Positions 1-7,700 of a stretch of DNA of 64,000 bases are shown here, one piece after another. The translations under genes were made by a program, and so were the position numbers. The first letter of the stretch is position 1. The number at the start of each line of letters is the position of its first letter. This DNA is from Exilibacterium tricleocarpae (GTDB lineage: Bacteria; Pseudomonadota; Gammaproteobacteria; Pseudomonadales; Cellvibrionaceae), in NCBI RefSeq assembly GCF_007004655.1, contig NZ_ML660092.1, positions 292,546 through 356,545 on the forward strand, in the 5' to 3' direction. Below the pieces are notes generated by a model. That model did not search any database, was not told the DNA's origin, and saw nothing but the letters and a program-made list of their open reading frames with translations.

Positions 1-323
1 AAAAACTCGCTGAAGTCGAAGGCCAACCCACCAGTAACTGCGTGGGCGACTTTCGCACGTTTACCTACGATGTGCGTGGCTTTGTCAGCTCAAAAACCGA
101 CGCCCGAGGCACTATCACCAATTACGTTCGCAACACAGCCGGCCTGGAGCTTAGCCGCACCGAAGCGGTCGGTAAACCCGAAGAGCGCACCATCACCACG
201 CAGTGGCATCCCGAGTTTAACCTGCCGGTCAAGATTACCGAACCGGAGCGTGAAACCCACTTCACCTATGATACCACCGGCCGACTGCTCAGCAGGACGG
301 TCACACCGGCTGTCGCACCCTAA
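1..323 (+). CDS. RHS/YD-repeat protein, C-terminal end (5' part outside window)
   Basis: The reading frame is open from the left edge (codons in phase with position 3) to a TAA at 321-323, so only the last ~106 residues are visible. They are typical YD repeats: FTYDVRGFVSSKTDARG, then FTYDTTGRLLSRTVT. RHS/YD repeats build the large hollow beta-shell of secreted polymorphic toxins and Tc-toxin B/C components. Notably the frame stops in the middle of the shell-forming repeats: no RHS core (DPIG..GL) and no toxin tip follows. The next gene begins 18 bp later and continues the repeat pattern where this one leaves off. It could be the N-terminal half of a split RHS protein or a truncated relic; which one cannot be decided without the upstream sequence. 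Confidence 0.75.
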   Translation, partial: KLAEVEGQPTSNCVGDFRTFTYDVRGFVSSKTDARGTITNYVRNTAGLELSRTEAVGKPEERTITTQWHPEFNLPVKITEPERETHFTYDTTGRLLSRTVTPAVAP

Positions 324-340
324 TCAATGGATACGGATGG

Positions 341-3115
341 ATGAACGGGACTGACATGATGAAATTGCCTTTCAGAAAAGCCCTGGTTGTTGTCGCCTTT
401 CTCGGTCTGGCTTCAGGTGTTGCGGCCTCTGGCAACCAGGCCTGGCACTACACCTATAACGCCGTGGGTCTAGTGACCTCGGAGGACGGTCCCCGCACCG
501 ATGTGGCTGACACCACCAGCTACAGTTATGACGCGCACTGGAATATGCGCAGCATCACCGACGCGCTGGGCCACACCACACAGCTGCAAGACTACAACAG
601 TCGCGGCTTGCCGGGAAAAATCATCGACGCCAATGGTGTCGAGACCCTGTTGACCTACCATGTCCGGGGTTGGCTGGCCTCCTCGACCGTCAAGCATCCC
701 TCGGGCAACGCCGCACTCGATGCCGTCACCCGCTACGACTACGATGAGGCCGGTAACCGGACACAGGTCACCTCACCGGATGGTTCTGTGCTGCGCTATG
801 AGTACGATGCCAACAGCCGGCTCACGGGCATCGCCAGTGGCCTGGATGGTCGTATCGAGTATACGCTGGATGCGGCGGGCAATCGCCTGGAAGAGGTGAT
901 AAAGACAGGCACGGAGGCGGTCACCACCGTGTCCTATGATGCTGACGGGTATATCAGCACGATCACCACGCTTGGCAGCGGACCGGTTGTCTTCAAGGCC
1001 ACGCGTGTCTTCGATGAGTTAAGTCGTGTGATCAAAACCGTTGGCGCGGCCGCCCAAACGAGACAGTTTGGTTACGATGTCAACGGCAATGTGATTCAAC
1101 AGATCGATGGTAAGGAAAACACCACCGGGCAGGTGTACGATGCGCTCGACCGGATCGCCACAGTCACCGACCCGCTCTTACACAACGTGAAGTATACCTA
1201 CGACGGGCTGGATCGCATTGCCTCCGTCGAGGATCAACGGGGGCTGGTAACGCGCTACGTTTACGATGCCTTCGATAATGTGGTGCGTCTGGAAAGTCCG
1301 GATACCGGCATTACGCATTTCACCTATGACAACGCCGGCAACAGGCTCACCCAGACCGATGCCCGGGGTGTCGTTACCCATTACCACTACGATGCCCTGA
1401 ATCGTGTCATTCAATCGCATAGTCCCGGTGATGCCACCGCTACCGTCACCTATACCTACGATGACACCGCAAATGGCAACTATGGCCGGGGCCGCCTGAC
1501 CGGGCTTGTCGACAGCAGTGGCGAAAGCCGCTACCGCTACGACCACCGCGGTAATGTGATTGAGCACACCCGGATACGGGACGGCCACACCTACACGGTG
1601 ACCTACCAGTACAACCTGGCCGACCAGGTGACGCAGATGACCTATCCCGACGGTGGTGAGGTGACCTATAGCTATGATATGGCGGGTCGTATCAACGGGG
1701 TGGACACCCGTGCCGGGGGCACAACCACCACGTTACTCAGTGACGTTGATTACTTGCCCTTCGGCCCCGTGATCGCCATGCGCTATGGCAACGGCCTCAA
1801 TTACAGTGCCGTCTATGACCAGGATTACCGCCTTTCCCAGTTGGCCATCGGTACCCTCGGTGAAGTACAAGACACGCTTTATCAGTATGACGCCAATAAC
1901 AATATCACGGGCATGACGGACGGCAATGATGCCAGCCAAAACCAGTTATTTGATTACGATCCACTCGACCGGTTAGCCTCAGCCAGCGGCGGCTACGGTA
2001 ATCGTCTCTATCAGTATGATGCCACGGGCAACCGCATCACCTTGACAGACAATGGCACCGATACCTACTACCTGTATGACGCGGCCAGCAACCAACTGCT
2101 GACCGAGGGGCAGTGGCAGTACAGCTATGATGAGAACGGCAATACCGCCAGCAAAACCTGGGCTATTAACCAAGGCACCTTTTGGGCGTACAATACCCGC
2201 AACCGGCTGAGTCGTGTGGTTGTAAAATCTCTGGATGCGCAGGGCCAGGTGGTTGAGACAGAGCTGGCCCGCTATACCTACAATGCATTGGGGCAGCGCA
2301 CGGCGAAAACGGTTGCGGGGGTGACAACGCACTATCTGTATGGTCTGGATGGCCAGTTGATTGCTGAGGCGGATGGCAGTAGCGGTGCGGTCAGTGCCCG
2401 TTATGTGTACGTGGATGGACAGCCTTTGGCTTATAGTGTCGCAGGGGCTATCTATACGGTCCATACTGATCACTTGGCGACGCCGAAGTATCTTACCGAT
2501 GCGTCGGGGCAGGTGGTGTGGTCGGCCAGGGCCAAGCCGTTTGGTGAGGCGGTGGTGGATGAGGACCCGGATGGCGATGGGGTGACAGTGGTGATGCCGT
2601 TGCGGTTTCCGGGTCAGTATTTTGATCAGGAGACGGGGCTTCATTACAATTACTACCGGGATTACGATCCAACGATAGGGCGGTATATCCAAAGTGATCC
2701 TATTGGGATATCGGAAGATTATTCTGATCCGCAATTACAAGTTGCATTGCTTCAAGGTATACCGTTAGCGGCAGGTGGCACGTCAACCGCGCTGAATCAT
2801 GTTTACGGTTACGTCAAACAAAACCCGCTGAGTTATATTGATCCTTTTGGATTGTCTCCCGGAGGTTCTTCCGGTGATTCTGATAGCGGGAAACAGTGTG
2901 GCGACAAGAAAAAACCTGATTGTAAGAAAAGATGTAAATGGGTGCCAACTGCGAAAGGTTTGAAAGCTATTTGTATGACTTTATGTGTAGCAGTTAGTCA
3001 ACCAATGGATGATGTTAAGAAGCCCGGTAGAGTTGGGCCGGATCCATTTCCTGGATCCAGTCAGCCACGTGAAAGACGGCCTCGCCCACCCATTAAACCA
3101 CCAGAAAAAGAGTAA
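341..3115 (+). CDS. Secreted RHS repeat protein with core domain and Cys-containing tip
   Basis: 924 residues from the ATG at 341; ATGs at 356 and 359 lie just before the signal peptide (KLPFRKALVVVAFLGLASG) and are equally possible starts. About 800 residues of YD repeats follow, then the conserved RHS core (VHTDHLATP near residue 707, RFPGQYFDQETGLHYNYYRD, IGRYIQSDPIG) and a C-terminal tip from about residue 845. The tip is hydrophilic and has two CX3C pairs (Cys 861/865 and 878/882) before a Pro/Arg-rich tail. There is no DUF6531-type N-terminal region: the first repeats align with roughly residue 610 of the second RHS protein of this island. By the family model the core ends the shell and the tip is the variable cargo. 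The Sec signal argues for export to the periplasm or beyond rather than T6SS loading. The tip's function is unknown. Confidence 0.85.
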   Translation: MNGTDMMKLPFRKALVVVAFLGLASGVAASGNQAWHYTYNAVGLVTSEDGPRTDVADTTSYSYDAHWNMRSITDALGHTTQLQDYNSRGLPGKIIDANGVETLLTYHVRGWLASSTVKHPSGNAALDAVTRYDYDEAGNRTQVTSPDGSVLRYEYDANSRLTGIASGLDGRIEYTLDAAGNRLEEVIKTGTEAVTTVSYDADGYISTITTLGSGPVVFKATRVFDELSRVIKTVGAAAQTRQFGYDVNGNVIQQIDGKENTTGQVYDALDRIATVTDPLLHNVKYTYDGLDRIASVEDQRGLVTRYVYDAFDNVVRLESPDTGITHFTYDNAGNRLTQTDARGVVTHYHYDALNRVIQSHSPGDATATVTYTYDDTANGNYGRGRLTGLVDSSGESRYRYDHRGNVIEHTRIRDGHTYTVTYQYNLADQVTQMTYPDGGEVTYSYDMAGRINGVDTRAGGTTTTLLSDVDYLPFGPVIAMRYGNGLNYSAVYDQDYRLSQLAIGTLGEVQDTLYQYDANNNITGMTDGNDASQNQLFDYDPLDRLASASGGYGNRLYQYDATGNRITLTDNGTDTYYLYDAASNQLLTEGQWQYSYDENGNTASKTWAINQGTFWAYNTRNRLSRVVVKSLDAQGQVVETELARYTYNALGQRTAKTVAGVTTHYLYGLDGQLIAEADGSSGAVSARYVYVDGQPLAYSVAGAIYTVHTDHLATPKYLTDASGQVVWSARAKPFGEAVVDEDPDGDGVTVVMPLRFPGQYFDQETGLHYNYYRDYDPTIGRYIQSDPIGISEDYSDPQLQVALLQGIPLAAGGTSTALNHVYGYVKQNPLSYIDPFGLSPGGSSGDSDSGKQCGDKKKPDCKKRCKWVPTAKGLKAICMTLCVAVSQPMDDVKKPGRVGPDPFPGSSQPRERRPRPPIKPPEKE
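2535..2707 (+). repeat. RHS core DNA repeat, copy 1
   Basis: A stretch of ~170 bp encoding the end of the RHS core (KPFGEAVVDEDP through IGRYIQSDPIG). It matches 9213-9382 at about 155 of 170 positions by eye, whereas flanking DNA of the two RHS genes is far more diverged. This is the expected substrate for homologous exchange of RHS tips. Confidence 0.75.
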
Positions 3116-3129
3116 AGGGTTTAGGTAAA

Positions 3130-3708
3130 ATGGTGAATCCGGATATAGGTTCGAGATATGATTTGGCACACCGTGCATGTACGGAAGGAAATTTTTCAAA
3201 AGCTTTCTACTTATATAAATCCCTTGCCGAACAAGGTTACTCTAATGCTCAGTTATATATTGGTGAAAGTCTTTATTTGGGGTTAGGAGTAGAGAAGAAT
3301 GATTTGCAAGCTGTTTTTTGGCTAGAGAAAGCAGCCGGTGCTGGTGAAGGTCAAGCTATGTTTATACTGGGTAAAATTCTGGGAGAGCAAACTGATTTTC
3401 AGAAAGCGTATGCGTGGTACGAGAAGGCATCAAAACAAGGGTATTATCCCGCATTTTATAAAATGGCTATTTACGAAGAAAAAAATCGTTTAGAAAAAAA
3501 GAGCAAAGAACATATTTTATATCTATATGAGAAAGCAGCTATGTCAGGCCATCTTTATGCAAAAAAGGAGCTGGGCGTGCGTTTGATCAAAGGATGGGGT
3601 GGAATTTCAAAGATCTTTAAAGGTGTTTCCATTTATTTGTCATCTATAGTTCGACTATATAGGGCCTTTAAAGAAGGGGACCCAGATACACCGAATATGC
3701 ACGTGTGA
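3130..3708 (+). CDS. Sel1-like repeat protein
   Basis: 192 residues, no signal peptide. Sel1-like (TPR-related) repeats are visible: EGNFSKAFYLYKSLAEQGYS, then A..YIGESLYLGLGVEKND with AVFWLEKAAGAGEGQAMF, then FQKAYAWYEKASKQGYYPAF, then ILYLYEKAAMSGHLYAKKEL. It ends in a short hydrophobic segment (IYLSSIVRLYRAF). Sel1 repeats are protein-interaction solenoids. The gene starts 14 bp after the RHS stop and is AT-rich like its neighbour. Small Sel1 proteins often sit behind polymorphic-toxin genes, so a partner or immunity role for the preceding RHS tip is plausible, but this rests on position only. Confidence 0.7.
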   Translation: MVNPDIGSRYDLAHRACTEGNFSKAFYLYKSLAEQGYSNAQLYIGESLYLGLGVEKNDLQAVFWLEKAAGAGEGQAMFILGKILGEQTDFQKAYAWYEKASKQGYYPAFYKMAIYEEKNRLEKKSKEHILYLYEKAAMSGHLYAKKELGVRLIKGWGGISKIFKGVSIYLSSIVRLYRAFKEGDPDTPNMHV

Positions 3709-3711
3709 TAT

Positions 3712-4071
3712 ATGGCTTTCTCCTATTTTAGAAATCGTGCTATAAAAAGCTACGCTAGAGAATTACCTCGATTGCTGAATAAGCGTTACGGAAATTCTAA
3801 GCACTATACCAAAGGTCAAGTATTAAGGACGGTAGAATACGCAGGCCTAAGCAAAAAGTATGTAAATTATGCCTATGGTTTATTTTGTGGTTTCGATCAA
3901 TTCCAACAGAGTCTAGAACAAAATAAATACTTTAAAGAAGTTAAAGGCTATCTTGCAGAGAAATATTTTGGCGGAGATGCAGATTTCTCTACTGCTGATG
4001 TGCATGGAATAAATGCCAGTTTTTTAGGCGATGGTATTGGTGGCGGTGGTAGTGATGGAGCAGGAAATTAG
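3712..4071 (+). CDS. Small protein with glycine-rich tail, DUF6559-like
   Basis: 119 residues, starting 3 bp after the Sel1-protein stop, so probably co-transcribed with it. A basic N-terminus (FRNRAIKSYARELPRLLNKRYG) is followed by YTKGQVLRTVEYAGLSKKYVNYAYGLFCG and a tail GDGIGGGGSDGAG. This layout recalls the family I know as DUF6559, which ends in a Gly/Asp-rich tail; that assignment is from memory of the family's look, not from a search. No function is known. Its AT-rich composition and its place behind an RHS gene make it part of the accessory island. Confidence 0.6.
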   Translation: MAFSYFRNRAIKSYARELPRLLNKRYGNSKHYTKGQVLRTVEYAGLSKKYVNYAYGLFCGFDQFQQSLEQNKYFKEVKGYLAEKYFGGDADFSTADVHGINASFLGDGIGGGGSDGAGN

Positions 4072-4123
4072 AAGAGGCGGGGGGAGAAGGGAGGTAGAGG
4101 GACACCGGATTAGGAGGACACTG

Positions 4124-4231
4124 AGAAAAGGTAACGCAGGATATAAAGTTTAATCAATTCCCTGAGGAACTGCTAAGAAAATTGGAATGAGTAGGTCTGG
4201 AATCCTCGGGCTATTCGCAGTTTCATATATA
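4124..4231 (+). repeat. 108-bp direct repeat, copy 1 (decayed gene fragment)
   Basis: Matches 10133-10240 with about four differences by eye. In frame from 4125 it would encode the same C-terminal peptide as the small ORF of copy 2, but here a TGA lies directly upstream (4122-4124) and another TGA interrupts it at 4188-4190. Copy 1 is therefore a dead fragment. Confidence 0.85.
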
Positions 4232-4480
4232 AGTATAGGTGACGGAGGGAATAAAAATCAATCAAACAGACGTTATGGTTGCTTTGTTGTCCTATTACTT
4301 TTTACCTGAGAGTCGGGAATGTCCTGTAGGTGAATTTTGGATTGGCAGGGGGTAGGGGAAGCTCAGAGGGATTAAAATATAGTCAGAGCTGGATTGTATA
4401 AAAAATAATCCCTCCGTCTTCTTTTTCCTCTAGATTATTTGGGAGACGGTTTACTTAACCGCGGGACTTTTGATGATTAA

Positions 4481-4723
4481 GTGAACTGCCTCTGGAATAC
4501 GGAGAAAATCTATCGGGATATAGTAGCTTCGATATCGATGGCCACTGGCGTAGCGGACACCATAGAGTCGTTGTACTATGAAGGTTACAGTAGCCAGTAT
4601 ACCAACACCAATTTGCGCACGGATATTACCATCGGGCTGACCCTCGCCTATAATAGCGCATTTTATTGGCCTCATAATTATCAAGAAGTGCTGTTGCCGG
4701 AAGCGGCTGATGAATATGCATAG
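4481..4723 (+). pseudogene. Possible 3' remnant of an unidentified gene
   Basis: An 80-codon frame that opens right after an in-frame TAA (4478-4480) and ends with TAG at 4721-4723, 45 bp before the second RHS gene. The peptide (SISMATGVADTIESLYYEGY, then TNTNLRTDITIGLTLAYNSA) looks like protein rather than random sequence and the DNA is less AT-rich than its surroundings, but no start with a ribosome binding site is visible. I do not recognise the family. It is most simply the tail of a gene whose 5' part was lost during rearrangement. Confidence 0.35.
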
Positions 4724-4768
4724 TATCGCCGTAACTTCTGTCTTCGCTTATTTGTCTTACTAAACTGG

Positions 4769-7700
4769 ATGAAAAATATGAGCAATATAACCGCTTTCTC
4801 AAAAGCCATGTTAGTTGTTGTTCTCGCCCTAGCAGCCTCTATTTCGGGCGCTCACGCATCCCCATCCTGCAAGTACGTCGACAAATCATACGTCAACTTC
4901 ACAACCGCCGCCGCCGCTTGTTTACAGAGTTGTGCTACAAGTTGTGAATATACCGCATTAGGATATACATGTAATGAAGGGTATAGGGAATGCGTTCAAT
5001 CAAATGATGGTGTGGGCACCTGGAAGAACTTTTATGCAGGGACCAGTGGATGTTCACCCGACCAACCTTACGTCGATGAAGCAGGGCAGTGTCTGCCAAC
5101 TGACAAAGAAAAGGAAAATGACCTGGGTGATCCCGGTAATAATGGGAGCTGTAGCAGCGGTGTCTCGGGCGCTGTTGGAAACCCCATTAGTATTATTTCA
5201 GGTAACAAATATCAGCATGAAGTCGATTTTGTATCCTCTATCGGTGAAATGCCTCTACGAATAGAACGTAGTTACAATAGCTTTGATTATGGCATATATT
5301 CGTACGCAGCTGACGTCAATGTGCCCTGGTCGACACAAGATAGAATCGGTATTTTTGGAAGGAATTGGAGTAGTAATCTTGATAGCCGTTTGTACTTTAT
5401 CAATGAAGATAAAATACAGATTATTTTACCCGACGGGCGCCGGATACAATTTCACAGGGAAGGAAGTACCAATAGTTGGAGTGCAGAAAATACAATTGAT
5501 CACAGCCTTGTCAATGGAAATGAAAAATATAAGCTAAATTCAATCGATGGTGACCAACTAACATTTAGCCCTGCCGGACGTTTGTTGGAACAGAAGAATA
5601 AGAAGAATCAAACGCTTACTTTCGAGTACACAGAAAATCTTCTGACTAAGGTTAAGGATAGCTATGGGAACACGCTATCGATTACCTATGAAAACCAAGT
5701 TGTTGATAAGATCATAGTGATGGGTATGACGTATGACTACGGCTATATAGACGCAAATGGCAATCTCCTGTCCAGTGTTTCATACAGCGATGCTCAGGGC
5801 GCCATCCAGTCAAAGATCTATGAGTATACCGAGCCTGATCATATCACGGCATTAACGGGTATTGTCGACGAAACCGGGCAACGCTATGCGTCTTGGAGCT
5901 ACGATATTTCCGGGCGTGCCACGCGAAGTGAGCATGCTGGAAAAGAAGTTGTAGAGATTGATTATACTCACGCTGATAACAGCACACCACGGTACGCCAA
6001 AGTCACTAAATATGTCGATGACATCAATAACACACAAGCTGAGCTGGTATCTAAACACTATATCGAGGCTAGTCCTCTGGGCGGTAGTCGCCTTTCTCAT
6101 TTTGAGGTGGATGGATCGGTCACCTCTTGTAGTGATGCTAAATACAATTCGTTTAATAGTAGCAATCAGGTAGAAGTGACAACACACGGTAACGGTGCGG
6201 TATCCAAATTTGGATATGATGCTAATGGCAATCGAAACCTTAGGATATCCGGTTACAAGTGGAATTCATCCAATGGCAAGCCTACCATAGATCTCGGGGA
6301 TCTGGTTGAAACCGCACGAATGTCCCGCGTAGACACCCAATGGGATGCGTCACTTAGGCAACCTCTTGAGATCAAATATTCCGGAAAAGCCGCAGGTGCA
6401 TGGTCAGAGTATCAAAAAGTTAATTTTGTCTACAATGCGGAAGGTAGGGTAGAAAGAAGGATTATTACTGACTTGACGCAAATCGGTGCACCCTATAGTA
6501 CCAACGGACGAACCAGAACCTGGAATTACACCTATACCTATCACGATGCTGAGAAATCACAGCTGGCAACCATTGCGACTGACGGGCCAATTCCGGGAAT
6601 TCAGGATACTGATATAAGCTATTTGGATAATCAGGGGCGACTGGTACAGTCAACTAATGCGCTTGGCCACTCAATTCAGTATAGTGTTTTCAATTCCCAA
6701 GGTTTACCAACACGAATCGTCGACGAAAATGGCATAGCATCTACTGTCGATTATAATGAAAAGCAGCAAGTAACTTCATATATACAGGCGAGTGAAACCG
6801 CTGAAGCTGTCACCACTTCTTATGGATACTATCCAAATGGCAAAGTAAGGCGAATTACATTAGCTGTCGGTACTGCCCAAGAGAACTGGATAGAATACTC
6901 CTATGATGCTTCGCGCCATCTCACTAAAGTTGAAAACTCTCAAGGGGACTATTCTATACTTACCCCCAGCGTAGTAGATGGCAGACCTTTAAAAATTGAA
7001 GTTCATGATACTTCTGGTATTTTAAGGTACGCCTACCAGGAAGCGCTTGATGAGCTAGGCCGGTTGATAACCATCTATGACGCTAATAGTTTGATAGTTC
7101 GCGAATACAATTATGATGATCAAAACCGAACGGTAACTCAAAATACGGCAGAGAGTCCTGCAACCGAGGTCAAAAAAAGCTATAACCAGCTAAAGGAATT
7201 GTTTGAAATTCAACACGCAGACGGCAATCCCCGCTACGTTAGTTATTATGACTACGATGCACAAGGTAACTTAAGCGGTGTGACTGACCAGGAAGGGAAT
7301 CTCACACGCTATCTTTACGATGGTTTTGGGCAGCTTATCCAACTTAACAGTGCTGATACCGGAATATCTCAATATTGGTATGACGAAGCAGGCAATCTTA
7401 AGCAAGAAACTAACCAATCTGGGCAGGTCATCGAATACGATTACGATTTACTGTCGAGAATCAAAGAAAAGCGATACGTCGGTTTTGATTCGGAAACGGT
7501 GGTCTATACGTATGATGATACGACCAATGGGAATCACGGAATTGGCCGACTTACAGCAATTGCTGGCCCCTCTGGCGGTTACGAGCGGAAGTATGATGCT
7601 TTAGGACGTTTAATTTACCGGGGCTATACCGTAGAAGGAGGGTTGTATGAGTGGCGCTATCATTTTGGCGTGGCTGATTATCTGACTCAAATGGAGTACC

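Larger units (their letters stand above)
4072..4768. other. AT-rich spacer with gene debris between two RHS units
   Basis: About 700 bp without an intact gene. It contains one copy of a ~108 bp repeat (4124-4231) and a short reading frame at 4481-4723 that looks like the end of a lost gene. The remainder (about 4232-4480) shows no coding signal, promoter or terminator I can support. It reads as the scar left by repeated gain and loss of RHS-associated genes. Confidence 0.6.

Noticed and set aside
1979-2734. Long minus-strand frame opposite the first RHS gene
   Set aside because: It mirrors the codon bias of the RHS repeats, is Arg/Ile-rich and lacks any recognisable motif; the plus-strand RHS product is certain.
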